Assembly: GCA_022792415.1 (NCBI GenBank)
Contig: JAAWAY010000145.1
Location: forward strand, 1-33,266
DNA length: 33,266 nucleotides
From: Eggerthellaceae bacterium
GTDB taxonomy: Bacteria; Actinomycetota; Coriobacteriia; Coriobacteriales; Eggerthellaceae
Reading direction: 5' to 3'
The notes under the pieces are model-generated. The model worked only from the letters and a program-made list of their open reading frames with translations, ran no database searches and was not told the origin of the DNA. Made by a program: the position numbers and the translations under genes. This document shows positions 1-6,747 of this stretch, in pieces (position 1 is the first letter of the stretch; the number at the start of each line of letters is the position of its first letter).

Positions 1-71
1 ACGCTGCGTTCGGCGTAACCCATCTCGAAGTACCTTGCAGCCTGCTTTCTCTCCTCTTCGGAATGCCTCAT
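1..71 (-). CDS. Transposase N-terminus (IS3/IS150-type OrfA-like), cut by the window edge
   Basis: Only the first 23 codons are inside the window. Read leftward from the ATG at 71 the product begins MRHSEEERKQAARYFEMGYA. This resembles the N-terminal helix-turn-helix of small IS3-family OrfA transposases, which bind the element's ends. A purine-rich ribosome site (GGGGGTGG, on the minus strand at about 75-82) sits just upstream. A perfect hairpin at 92-125 lies between this start and the next gene, where an element's outer end would be expected. The family call rests on a short fragment; another helix-turn-helix protein is possible. Confidence 0.5.
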   Translation of the reverse strand, partial: MRHSEEERKQAARYFEMGYAERS

Positions 72-91
72 GGCACCACCCCCGCAAATTA

Positions 92-125
92 AGTGGGACT
101 GGAAACTTTTGTTTCCAGTCCCACT
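92..125. repeat. Perfect 15-bp inverted repeat with 4-nt loop, probable IS outer end
   Basis: AGTGGGACTGGAAAC (92-106) and its exact reverse complement (111-125) are separated by TTTT. The hairpin lies about 20 bp upstream of the leftward transposase start, so it may be the terminal structure of that element. It could also block read-through transcription into the transposase gene. No flanking target-site duplication can be tested because the other end of the element is outside the window. Confidence 0.6.
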
Positions 126-141
126 ATCGGGGTTCAGTCCA

Positions 142-166
142 CTTGGGCCGACGCCCTTTTCTTTTC
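142..166 (+). repeat. Partial copy of the 834-864 terminator (3' half only)
   Basis: CTTGGGCCGACGCCC at 142-156, followed by a T-rich run, is identical over 15 nt to 845-859 in the complete hairpin terminator. The 5' arm that should pair with it is missing here, and the hairpin of the putative insertion sequence lies immediately to the left. The two copies form direct repeats flanking the orphan nuclease-like gene. Confidence 0.6.
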
Positions 167-178
167 TCGGGCAGACGC

Positions 179-184
179 TAGAAT
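179..184 (+). promoter_or_regulatory. Candidate -10 (TAGAAT) for the nuclease-like gene
   Basis: TAGAAT matches the sigma70 consensus at five of six positions and would place a start site near 191, about 30 nt before the GTG start at 223. No convincing -35 is visible at the right distance, so the assignment is weak. Confidence 0.25.
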
Positions 185-222
185 ATCGGCACTGTGCAGG
201 CGTTCGGGCTAAGGGGGATGAC

Positions 223-675
223 GTGGAGAGCGATTGTTCCAAAAACCAGTACCCCGAGTCTTCGCTTCTCGTGAGCGCTGCCGAGAGCGTGTGGAACGGC
301 AGCGAGATCAAGATAAACATCGGCATTGAGGTGAGCGAGAAGTTGATCGCGGCCATAGGAGAGCATCTCCCCGACAGACTGGAGCTGGTGTTCATTACCG
401 ATAGCGACATTCGGCATATAAAGCGCAAACATGGATCGGGTGAAGAAGGACGAGGGCGGCTGTCCCTCAAGCCATCTGATTTCGCGATCATACCCATCGT
501 GTTGAACGATTTCGACACATGCGTGCAGAGCGATACTGACAAACTGGGCAACAAGAAGTTCGTTTTGACTAAGAACCTCAGCAGCACGGTCTACCTCGTG
601 ACCATTCAACGTGGAAAGCGGAAGCTCGAGATCAAGACCATGTGGAAGAAGAATCAACCGGGTGCCTCGTGCTAG
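223..675 (+). CDS. Orphan phage-type nuclease/toxin-like protein (PBECR/barnase-EndoU-like)
   Basis: About 150 residues. The reading frame is open further upstream, but that part runs through the hairpin and has no gene-like composition. GTG at 223, five bases after AAGGGGG (211-217), is the best start. The C-terminal half carries the pattern DIRHIKRKHG, then LSLKPSDFAIIPIVL, and ends in a basic strand, RGKRKLEIKTMWKKN. This resembles the PBECR group of barnase/EndoU/RelE-like RNase domains found at the C-termini of phage head proteins and in polymorphic toxins; the His in RHIKRKHG would be a catalytic candidate. Here the domain stands alone, with no visible immunity or antitoxin gene next to it, beside a probable insertion sequence. 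Base composition is lower in GC than the housekeeping genes, in keeping with transfer. The family assignment comes from motif memory only, and the protein may be a remnant. Confidence 0.5.
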   Translation: MESDCSKNQYPESSLLVSAAESVWNGSEIKINIGIEVSEKLIAAIGEHLPDRLELVFITDSDIRHIKRKHGSGEEGRGRLSLKPSDFAIIPIVLNDFDTCVQSDTDKLGNKKFVLTKNLSSTVYLVTIQRGKRKLEIKTMWKKNQPGASC

Positions 676-833
676 CCAAACGGCTCCCTTGGGCTTACGT
701 CCGAAACGACCCCGGTGATTGAGGCAAGTATAGCAGGCGATTGTGGAGGAACGGTCGCGTGGCCGATGGCGTGTGGCTTGGGCGGCTCCCCCTGAGGGTT
801 GAGGCGGCTGCCCTGACGGGCTGTTGCCACCCA

Positions 834-864
834 ACGGGCGTCGGCTTGGGCCGACGCCCGTTTT
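834..864 (+). terminator. Strong intrinsic terminator
   Basis: ACGGGCGTCGGC (834-845), loop TTGG, GCCGACGCCCGT (850-861), then TTTT: a perfect 12-bp GC-rich stem with a T run. It ends rightward transcription of the nuclease-like gene and insulates the downstream transporter. The stretch from 676 to 833 has no credible gene. It contains an imperfect direct repeat beginning GGCGGCT at 781 and again at 803, so a short structured transcript ending at this terminator is possible but unsupported. Confidence 0.8.
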
Positions 865-891
865 CTCGTAGGACGCGCAGGCGCGGGCGGG

Positions 892-897
892 GATAAT
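892..897 (+). promoter_or_regulatory. Candidate -10 (GATAAT) for the formate/nitrite transporter
   Basis: GATAAT lies 28 bp upstream of the transporter ATG and after the terminator at 834-864. The corresponding -35 region is poor. The position is right for a promoter giving a short leader with the GAGGAGGG ribosome site. Confidence 0.35.
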
Positions 898-924
898 CGC
901 CGCATCAGACGAGAGGAGGGTGCC

Positions 925-1749
925 ATGGGCATCGAGAGGGAGGATCTGGACGCCGCGACCACCGTGGCGCTGACGCCGGCTGCCACCGAGGCCAAGGTGG
1001 AGGGCGCGGGCGTCACGAAGGCGACGATGCCGACGGCCAAGTGCTTCGTGTCGGCGATGCTGGCCGGCGCCTTCATCGGGTTCGGGGCCATGTACTTCGT
1101 GACGTTCCTGGGCGACCCGACGCTTCCCTTCGGGGTGCAGCGCGTCGTGGGCGGCCTGTGCTTCTGCCTGGGGCTGGTGCTGGTGCTGTGCTGCGGGGCC
1201 GAGCTGTTCACGGGCAACATGCTGCTGGTGTGCGCCCGCGCGTCGGGAAAGATCGACTGGCGCGGGCTCGCGCGCAACTGGGGCATCGTGTGGCTGGGCA
1301 ACTTCGCCGGGGCGCTGGTGGCCATGGCCGTGGTGGCGCTGACCGACCTGCAGGCCATGAACGGCGGCGCGGTGGGCGAGGCGTTCGTGTCGGTGGCGGC
1401 GGGCAAGGTGGCCCTGGCGCCCGCGACGCTGTTCTTCAAGGCCATCATGTGCAACGTCATCGTGTGCCTGGCCGTGTGGATCGGCTTCGCCGCCAAGACG
1501 GTGACGGACAAGGTCATCGGCATCCTGCTGCCCATCTCGGCGTTCGTGGCCTGCGGCTTCGAGCACTGCGTGGCCAACATGTTCTTCCTGTCCATGGGCC
1601 TGGTGCTCAACGGCGCGGGGTTCGGCGCGGCGGGCGCGGTCGCGCTGGACGGCGTGGCCTACAACCTGGTGCTGGCCACGGCGGGCAACATCGTGGGCGG
1701 CGCGATCGTCGGCCTGGTGTACTGGTACCTGTACCATAAGAAGGCGTAG
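925..1749 (+). CDS. Formate/nitrite transporter family protein (FocA/NirC type)
   Basis: 274 residues, the usual FNT length. FNT proteins form pentameric aquaporin-like channels for formate, nitrite, hydrosulfide or similar monovalent anions in the cytoplasmic membrane. Six hydrophobic segments are visible after a polar N-terminus of about 35 residues. Family signatures include GAELFTGNMLL (segment 2/3), KAIMCNVIVCLAVW (the fourth segment with the Asn-containing loop) and FVACGFEHCVANMF (the loop with the pore His). The ATG follows GAGGAGGG at a good distance. It stands alone between the terminator at 834-864 and the SRP RNA, with no formate lyase, dehydrogenase or nitrite reductase gene adjacent, so the substrate cannot be inferred from context; formate is likeliest for an anaerobe. 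Three Cys in the central region (residues around 83-93) are unusual but not interpretable. Confidence 0.93.
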   Translation: MGIEREDLDAATTVALTPAATEAKVEGAGVTKATMPTAKCFVSAMLAGAFIGFGAMYFVTFLGDPTLPFGVQRVVGGLCFCLGLVLVLCCGAELFTGNMLLVCARASGKIDWRGLARNWGIVWLGNFAGALVAMAVVALTDLQAMNGGAVGEAFVSVAAGKVALAPATLFFKAIMCNVIVCLAVWIGFAAKTVTDKVIGILLPISAFVACGFEHCVANMFFLSMGLVLNGAGFGAAGAVALDGVAYNLVLATAGNIVGGAIVGLVYWYLYHKKA

Positions 1750-1845
1750 CCGGGTCTCGGCCAGGGGGACGTCCAGCGGGGCCCGTCGGCTGTGGACTTT
1801 TGGTTCGCGGCGGGGGCTGTCGCGGCAGGGAGGGGCGGTTTCCCC

Positions 1846-1851
1846 TATACT
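1846..1851 (+). promoter_or_regulatory. -10 element (TATACT) of the SRP RNA promoter
   Basis: TATACT is placed so that transcription would begin near 1858-1862, just before the first paired base of the SRP RNA. A recognisable -35 is lacking at 17 bp. Confidence 0.5.
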
Positions 1852-1869
1852 GAGGCATCACAAGTTCGA

Positions 1870-1974
1870 GTGCCTCGAATGGGTATGGGCGGCGCCAAGT
1901 TCCGAACCTGGTCAGGTCCGGGAGGAAGCAGCCATAAGGGACCGCTGACGAGCGCCCATACCTATTCGGGGCAC
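1870..1974 (+). ncRNA. ffs: Signal recognition particle RNA, small bacterial type
   Basis: 4.5S-like RNA that binds Ffh and targets ribosomes making membrane proteins to FtsY. The highly conserved apical domain is present: CTGGTCAGGTCC at 1908-1919, then GGAGGAAGCAGCC at 1921-1933, followed by ATAAGGGA. The ends pair as a long helix: GTGCC, CGAAT and GGTATGGGCG on the left match CGCCCATACC, ATTCG and GGCAC on the right with small bulges. TTTTT (1975-1979) directly after the last pair serves as terminator. Ends are set by the helix and may be off by a few bases. An SRP RNA gene close to dnaX-ybaB-recR is a common bacterial arrangement; here a DedA gene lies between. Confidence 0.95.
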
Positions 1975-2004
1975 TTTTTCATGACATCGCGGGAGAGGCG
2001 CCCC

Positions 2005-2970
2005 ATGGGAATCATCGACTTCTTCGTCAACCTGCTGAAGGACCCGCGCGGGTTCATCGCCGCGTGGATCGTGGCACTCGGGCCGGTGTGGGTGTACACC
2101 CCGCTGTTCCTCATCGTGTTCATCGAGACGGGGCTCGTGTTCTTCCCGTTTCTGCCGGGCGACTCGCTGCTGTTCGCGGCCGGCGTGTTCTCCGCCGACG
2201 GGGGCGGCCTCAACATCTGGGCCACGCTCATCGTGTTCTACGTGGCCGCCATCCTGGGCAACACGTCCAACTATTGGATCGCGCGGTTCTTCGGCACGCG
2301 CATCATCGACTCGGGCAAGGTGAAGGCGCTTACGCCCGAGCGCATGGCCAAGCTCGACCACTTCTTCGACCGCTACGGCGGCCTGACCATCGTCATCACG
2401 CGCTTCATGCCGTTCTTCCGCACGTTCGCGCCCTTCATCGCGGGCACGGGCCACATGAACTTCGGCAAGTTCACGCTGTTCAACTGCATCGGCGGCATCT
2501 CGTGGGTGAGCCTGTTCGTGCTGGTGGGATACTTCTTCGGCGGCATCCCGCTCGTGCAGGACCACTTCGAGGTCATCGTGCTGGGCATCGTGGCCGTGTC
2601 GGTGGCGCCGGCCATCATCGGCGCCGTCAAGGCGGCCCTGACCGCGCGCAAGGCCAAGGCGGGCGACCCGCTGGCCCAGGCCGAGGAGCGCGTGGCCCAG
2701 GCTGAGCTGGAGCGCGACGTGGTGCGCGAGAAGGTGCGCCGCGCCGAGGCCGAGGCCAAGGAGCAGGCCCGGGCGGCCGTGGCGGCTGAGGCAGAGGCGG
2801 CGCGCGCGAAGGCGGACGCGCCCGCAGATGGCGAGCCGGCTGCCCAGCTGGAGGCCCCGGCGGCGGCCGAGCTGCCCGGCGGGGAGGCCCCGGCGGGCGA
2901 GGGCGATCCGGCTGACGGGGACGCCTCGGCCTCCGAGGCGCAGGCGCAGGCGACGCGCGGGGAGGAGTAG
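2005..2970 (+). CDS. DedA family membrane protein with Ala/Glu-rich C-terminal tail
   Basis: 321 residues. DedA/SNARE-associated proteins act in the cytoplasmic membrane; members have been shown to recycle undecaprenyl phosphate or flip lipids. Residues 1-215 are the membrane domain, with the acidic/proline signature ETGLVFFPFLPGDSLLF near residue 41 and the basic re-entrant motif RFMPFFRTFAPFIAGTGH near residue 132. After about residue 215 the protein changes to a charged heptad-like coiled coil (AEERVAQAELERDVVREKV), then an Ala/Pro/Glu-rich tail of about 70 residues, unlike ordinary DedA proteins of about 200 residues. ATG 2005 is chosen over the in-frame ATG at 1981 because GGGAGAGG (1991-1998) is correctly spaced for it. 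The stop is 3 nt before dnaX, so the two are probably cotranscribed, partly by read-through from the SRP RNA promoter. Confidence 0.9.
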   Translation: MGIIDFFVNLLKDPRGFIAAWIVALGPVWVYTPLFLIVFIETGLVFFPFLPGDSLLFAAGVFSADGGGLNIWATLIVFYVAAILGNTSNYWIARFFGTRIIDSGKVKALTPERMAKLDHFFDRYGGLTIVITRFMPFFRTFAPFIAGTGHMNFGKFTLFNCIGGISWVSLFVLVGYFFGGIPLVQDHFEVIVLGIVAVSVAPAIIGAVKAALTARKAKAGDPLAQAEERVAQAELERDVVREKVRRAEAEAKEQARAAVAAEAEAARAKADAPADGEPAAQLEAPAAAELPGGEAPAGEGDPADGDASASEAQAQATRGEE

Positions 2971-2973
2971 GCC

Positions 2974-5319
2974 ATGGCAGAGGCGCTGTACCGCAAGTAC
3001 CGACCGCAGATCTTCGAGGACGTCGTCGGCCAGGAGCACATCGAGCGCACCATCAAGAACGCCATCGAGAAGGACAAGGTGAGCCACGCCTACCTGTTCA
3101 CGGGGCCGCGCGGCACGGGCAAGACCACCACCGCGCGCCTGCTGGCCAAGGCGCTGCTGTGCGAGCACGGTCCGACGGCCGAGCCTGACGGCACGTGCGC
3201 CGACTGCGAGATGATCGCCGCCGGCGAGCACCCCGACGTCTACGAGCTGGACGCCGCCAGCCGCACGGGCGTCGAGAACGTGCGCGAGGAGATCATCGGC
3301 CGCGTGCAGTTCGCCCCCACCCGCGGGCGCTACAAGATATACATCATCGACGAGGTCCACATGCTGTCGACGGCGGCGTTCAACGCGCTGCTCAAGACGC
3401 TGGAGGAGCCGCCGAGCCACGTGGTGTTCATCCTGGCCACCACCGATCCCCAGAAGGTGCCCGAGACCATCCACTCGCGCTGCCAGCGGTTCGACTTCCA
3501 CCGCATATCCAGCGAGTCCATCGTGTCGCGCCTGGGCGCCATCTGCGAGATGGAGGGCGTGGAGTTCCAGGGCGACGCGCTCGACCTCATCGCGCACCGC
3601 GCCGAGGGCGGCATGCGCAACGCGCTCACGTCGCTCGAGCAGCTCATCGCGTTCGGCGAGGGCAAGGTCACGATGGACGTGGCCGAGCGCATGCTGGGAT
3701 CGCTCGATGTGAACGACCTGGCCGAGATCGTGCGGTTCGTGGGCACGCGGGATGTGGCCAACTGCTTCCGCTGGACGGCCGAGTACGTGGAGACCGGCGC
3801 CGACCTGGCCCAGTTCACACGCGATTTGGCCGAGCACATCCGCAACATGTACGTCATGGGGCTGGCCGGCGCCGACGTGGCGCTCGACGTCAGCGAGACG
3901 GTGCGCCGCGAGCTGGAGGCCGAGCTGCCGCTGTTCGGTCCCGACCGCCTGGCGCGCCTGCTGGCGGTGCTGGGCGACCTGTCGGCCGAGCTCAAGACGT
4001 CCACCAACCCGCGCCTGTCGTTCGAGATCGCGCTCACGCGCATGGTGCGGCCCGACTCCGACCTGACGCTGGCCTCGCTCGCCGAGCGCGTGGAGGCCCT
4101 GGAGGCGGGGCACTCCGCCGTGGCGCACGTGGTGAGCGCGCCCGCGGCGGTGGGCGGGTCTGTGGTTCAGGCCGTGTCTGCGGCGGGTGCCCAACCTGCG
4201 CAGGCGGTGGCGAGCGCTCAGCCTGCGGCGGCGGCGGAGGTTGCGCCTGCCCCGGTGGTGGCTGAGCCCGCGGCGACCCAGCCTGCGACGGCGGTCGAGC
4301 CCGCGGTGGCGCCTCAGCCCGCAGTGGCGGGGGAGGGGGAAGGGGCGGGTGCCGCCTCCGTCCCCGCGGCGGCCCAGCCCGCTGATTCGCATCCGGCCCC
4401 GTCCGGGGGGTCGGCGTCGGGCGCGGCGCCTGGCGAGGGGCTTGCCGGCGACGCCCGCGCCGCGTCAGCGCCCGCCACGGCCGGCGCCCAGCCTGCGGCG
4501 GTCGCCCAGTCTGCGGCCCAGGCCGGGGCCGTTCCCGCCGAGCTGGCGGCGGCGCTCGCCAACCCCGCCGCGCTCCAGCGCACGTGGCAGGCGGCACTCG
4601 CGACGCTCAAGCGGGCGAAGGCGGCCTACGGCGTGCTGTTCCTGAACACCCGCGCCGTGTTCGACGAGGCGGCCGGCACCCTGGCCATCGAGTTCCCGGC
4701 GGAGAACGACTTCGCCTTCAAGGCCGTGCAGAAGCCCGATGTCCAGGAGGAACTGGCGCGGGCCATCGCGCAGGCGGCCGGGGCGCCGCTGCCCTTCACG
4801 TTGGTGAAGGCCGGCGGACGCGGGGCGGCGGCCGCGCCGGTGGCGACGCAGGCGCAACCCGCGGCGGCCGCGGCGGCGAGCGCGGCGCAGGTCCAGCCCG
4901 CGGCGCAGGTCCAACCCGCGGCGGGCGCGCAACCTGCGGCGATGCCGGCGGCCCCGGCGGCGGCCGCGGCCCAGGCCCAACCTGCGGCGGCGCAGCCGGG
5001 CGGTCTGCCCGCCGAGCCCTCGGCTCCGGCGGGGCACCACGGCATCGACGCCATGACGGGCGCATCGCAGCAGCCCGGCGCGGCCGAGCGCGGCTACGGC
5101 GCCGCGCCCTGGGACGAGGTGCCCGTCGACCTGTACGACGAGGTGCCCTACGGAGACGACGGCTACGGCGCCCCCGCGCCCGACCCGCGTGAGGCCGCCC
5201 CGCGGTCTGGCGCGGCTGCGGATGCGGCTGCCCCCGCCGGCGACGAGCCGTCGATGGACGATCTGAACGCGGCGCTGGCCAGCGCGTTCGGGGACGGCGT
5301 GGGCTTCACGGAGGTGTAA
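2974..5319 (+). CDS. dnaX: DNA polymerase III subunit gamma/tau
   Basis: 781 residues, the clamp-loader ATPase subunit that loads the sliding clamp and bridges the replisome. Walker A GPRGTGKT is at 44-51, Walker B IIDEVH at 124-129, sensor 1 ATTD near 155 and the arginine-finger motif SRC at 168-170. The zinc module is altered: Cys63, Cys75 and Cys78 are present, but the second ligand is Asp72 instead of Cys. The clamp-loader lid and collar run to about residue 360. A long Ala/Pro/Gln-rich linker follows (about 375-525), then a small folded block beginning RTWQAALATLKRAKAAYG that resembles a tau C-terminal domain, a second repetitive linker with AAQVQPAA units, and an acidic tail containing DEVPVDLYDEVPYGDD. 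The ribosome site GGGGAGGAG overlaps the end of the DedA gene. Confidence 0.96.
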   Translation: MAEALYRKYRPQIFEDVVGQEHIERTIKNAIEKDKVSHAYLFTGPRGTGKTTTARLLAKALLCEHGPTAEPDGTCADCEMIAAGEHPDVYELDAASRTGVENVREEIIGRVQFAPTRGRYKIYIIDEVHMLSTAAFNALLKTLEEPPSHVVFILATTDPQKVPETIHSRCQRFDFHRISSESIVSRLGAICEMEGVEFQGDALDLIAHRAEGGMRNALTSLEQLIAFGEGKVTMDVAERMLGSLDVNDLAEIVRFVGTRDVANCFRWTAEYVETGADLAQFTRDLAEHIRNMYVMGLAGADVALDVSETVRRELEAELPLFGPDRLARLLAVLGDLSAELKTSTNPRLSFEIALTRMVRPDSDLTLASLAERVEALEAGHSAVAHVVSAPAAVGGSVVQAVSAAGAQPAQAVASAQPAAAAEVAPAPVVAEPAATQPATAVEPAVAPQPAVAGEGEGAGAASVPAAAQPADSHPAPSGGSASGAAPGEGLAGDARAASAPATAGAQPAAVAQSAAQAGAVPAELAAALANPAALQRTWQAALATLKRAKAAYGVLFLNTRAVFDEAAGTLAIEFPAENDFAFKAVQKPDVQEELARAIAQAAGAPLPFTLVKAGGRGAAAAPVATQAQPAAAAAASAAQVQPAAQVQPAAGAQPAAMPAAPAAAAAQAQPAAAQPGGLPAEPSAPAGHHGIDAMTGASQQPGAAERGYGAAPWDEVPVDLYDEVPYGDDGYGAPAPDPREAAPRSGAAADAAAPAGDEPSMDDLNAALASAFGDGVGFTEV

Positions 5320-5381
5320 CGGCCAGGACGAGGGCCCCTCTCCCGGCGCCTCGCGCGGTACGCGGGGACGTGGGGACGCGG

Positions 5382-5387
5382 TATAGT
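5382..5387 (+). promoter_or_regulatory. Candidate -10 (TATAGT) upstream of ybaB-recR
   Basis: TATAGT in the 167-nt gap after dnaX would start a transcript near 5395, giving ybaB-recR an internal promoter. No good -35 is visible. The rest of the gap (5320-5486) is GC-rich and holds no gene. Confidence 0.3.
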
Positions 5388-5486
5388 GTCGGGGCGGCGT
5401 GACCGGCGCCGCGGCACGTGACGGTAGCAGGCGCCCGCGGGCGCATCGCGATAGCCAGTGCGAACTGAACGTAAGGAGCAAGTTAC

Positions 5487-5795
5487 ATGGACATGAAGAA
5501 GATGATGAAGCAGGCCCAGAAGATGCAGCTGGAGGCGGCCCGCGCCCAGGAGGAGATCACCCAGATGGAGTTCGAGGCCACCGCGGGCGGCGGCATGGTG
5601 AAGGTGGTGGCCATGGGCGACATGTCCATCAAGTCGGTCACCATCGACCCCGAGGCCGTGGACCCCGAGGACGTGGAGATGCTCGAGGACATGGTGATGG
5701 CCGCCGTCAACGAGGCGCTGCGCAGCGCCACCGAGGCCACGAACCAGCGCATGAACGCCGTCATGGGCGGCATGAAGATCCCGGGCCTGATGTAG
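5487..5795 (+). CDS. ybaB: YbaB/EbfC nucleoid-associated protein
   Basis: 102 residues, the usual size. YbaB/EbfC proteins are dimeric DNA-binding proteins conserved between dnaX and recR and linked to nucleoid organisation and recombination. The sequence has the Met/Lys/Gln-rich N-terminal helix (MDMKKMMKQAQKMQ), the central ATAGGGMVKVVAMGDMSIKSVTIDPE strand region, and the C-terminal helix ending in MGGMKIPGLM, all family hallmarks. AAGGAG at 5473-5478 fixes the ATG. The stop lies 3 nt before recR, indicating cotranscription and probably coupled translation. Confidence 0.95.
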   Translation: MDMKKMMKQAQKMQLEAARAQEEITQMEFEATAGGGMVKVVAMGDMSIKSVTIDPEAVDPEDVEMLEDMVMAAVNEALRSATEATNQRMNAVMGGMKIPGLM

Positions 5796-5798
5796 CCC

Positions 5799-6395
5799 AT
5801 GCAGGCCGCGCCCGCCATCCAGAAGCTGCTCGACGAGCTGGAGCGCCTGCCCGGCGTGGGGCCGAAGTCGGCCCAGCGCATGGCGTATTGGATCCTCAAC
5901 TCCGACCGCGCCACGGCGCTGCGCCTGGCCGAGGCCATCACCGAGGTGAAGGACGCCGTGCGGTTCTGCTCGCGCTGCTACAACTACGCCGAGGGCGACG
6001 TGTGCGAGATCTGCGCCAGTCCCAAGCGCGACCAAGGGGTGCTGTGCGTGGTGAGCGAGCCGCGCGACATCCCGCCCATCGAGCGTACCGCCGTGTTCTC
6101 GGGCGTGTACCACGTGCTGGGCGGGGCGCTCTCGCCCATGGAGGGCGTCGGGCCGGACGACCTGCGCATCGCCGAGCTGCTGGCGCGGCTGGCCTCCGAG
6201 CCCGTGTCCGAGGTGGTGCTGGCCACCAACCCCAACATCGAGGGCGAGACGACGGCAGCCTACCTGGCACGCCTCATCAAGCCGCTTGGCATCACGGTGA
6301 CGCGCCCCGCCAGCGGGCTGCCCGTCGGCGGTGACCTGGAGTTCGCCGACGAGGTGACGCTGGGTCGTGCGCTGGAGGCCCGCCGGCCCCTGTAG
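5799..6395 (+). CDS. recR: Recombination mediator protein RecR
   Basis: 198 residues, typical length. RecR works with RecO (and RecF) to load RecA on gapped DNA. The helix-hairpin-helix [17 protein letters not shown] is at about 17-33. A four-Cys zinc finger follows (Cys57, Cys60, Cys69, Cys72). The Toprim domain starts near [10 protein letters not shown] and includes [20 protein letters not shown]; the C-terminal [15 protein letters not shown] and [20 protein letters not shown] blocks are intact. The ATG at 5799 follows the ybaB stop directly; no independent strong ribosome site is seen, so translation is probably coupled. It is the last gene of the dnaX-ybaB-recR group. Confidence 0.96.
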   Translation: MQAAPAIQKLLDELERLPGVGPKSAQRMAYWILNSDRATALRLAEAITEVKDAVRFCSRCYNYAEGDVCEICASPKRDQGVLCVVSEPRDIPPIERTAVFSGVYHVLGGALSPMEGVGPDDLRIAELLARLASEPVSEVVLATNPNIEGETTAAYLARLIKPLGITVTRPASGLPVGGDLEFADEVTLGRALEARRPL

Positions 6396-6444
6396 GGCCC
6401 GCGGCGCCGGGCGCACGAGCCCCGCGCCCTCCCCGTATGGCGCG

Positions 6445-6585
6445 TGAAAGAGGAAGCGGCCCGCATGGTCAAACCATGCGGGCCGCTTCACGCTCCAACC
6501 AAGCGATGCCCTGTCCCCTCCAAAAACAGGACCCCTCAGACGGAGCTCTGAGAGTCGAAGCAAAGTGCGCTTCTCGTAAGTTCGA
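6445..6585 (-). ncRNA. Candidate leftward small RNA
   Basis: A well-formed promoter on the minus strand (-35 TTGGTA, 17-bp spacer, -10 TATACT; 6592-6620) points left into a 140-nt non-coding stretch ending at a 17-bp hairpin (6453-6489). On the minus strand the hairpin is followed by CTCTTTC, a weak T-rich end. The predicted transcript can fold several more short hairpins: GAAGC/GCTTC, CTCAGA/TCTGAG and CCTGT/ACAGG. No start codon with a ribosome site is obvious inside. It matches no RNA family I recognise, and it would run tail-to-tail with recR. Confidence 0.4.
6453..6489. terminator. Perfect 17-bp hairpin after recR (possible bidirectional terminator)
   Basis: GAAGCGGCCCGCATGGT (6453-6469), loop CAA, then the exact complement (6473-6489). 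There is no T run on the plus side, but a T-rich CTCTTTC follows on the minus side, so it would serve the leftward candidate RNA better than recR. Confidence 0.6.
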
Positions 6586-6591
6586 GGAGAT

Positions 6592-6620
6592 AGTATACCA
6601 GGCGCTTCACAAAATACCAA
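6592..6620 (-). promoter_or_regulatory. Leftward promoter (TTGGTA-17-TATACT)
   Basis: On the minus strand TTGGTA (plus 6615-6620) and TATACT (plus 6592-6597) are separated by exactly 17 bp. This is the best two-box promoter I found in the window. It lies in an AT-rich pocket and points away from the mob gene toward the candidate small RNA. Confidence 0.5.
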
Positions 6621-6716
6621 CAAATATTTCCGGCGGATGCCGCGCGCCTCGATTCCCGCGCGTCACGCGAGCCTCGCGGGCTCGGCGTCGGGGGCAGCGG
6701 CTGACCAGGCACGTAA

Positions 6717-6725
6717 TGCTATACT
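6717..6725 (+). promoter_or_regulatory. Extended -10 promoter (TGC-TATACT) of the mob operon
   Basis: TGCTATACTGTC at 6717-6728 recurs exactly at 9338-9349 before the ABC-transporter lipoprotein. The TGn motif before TATACT can compensate for the missing -35. The predicted start near 6732 leaves a leader of about 16 nt that carries AAGGAGGG. Confidence 0.6.
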
Positions 6726-6747
6726 GTCCGGCGAACAAGGAGGGAAC

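Noticed and set aside
178-1737. Long open frames opposite the transporter, dnaX, mob and ABC genes on the minus strand
   Set aside because: They are Arg/Ala/His/Pro-rich shadows created by high-GC third positions of the real genes; they lack ribosome sites and family motifs.
4860-4990. Repeated GCGGCGCAGGTCCA-type units in dnaX as a separate repeat element
   Set aside because: They lie inside the coding frame and encode the Ala/Gln/Pro linker; this is low-complexity coding sequence, not a mobile or CRISPR-like repeat.
6490-6610. Possible tRNA (a GTTCGAG-like T-loop near 6580)
   Set aside because: No cloverleaf can be formed: no matching acceptor stem or anticodon arm at the right distances on either strand.
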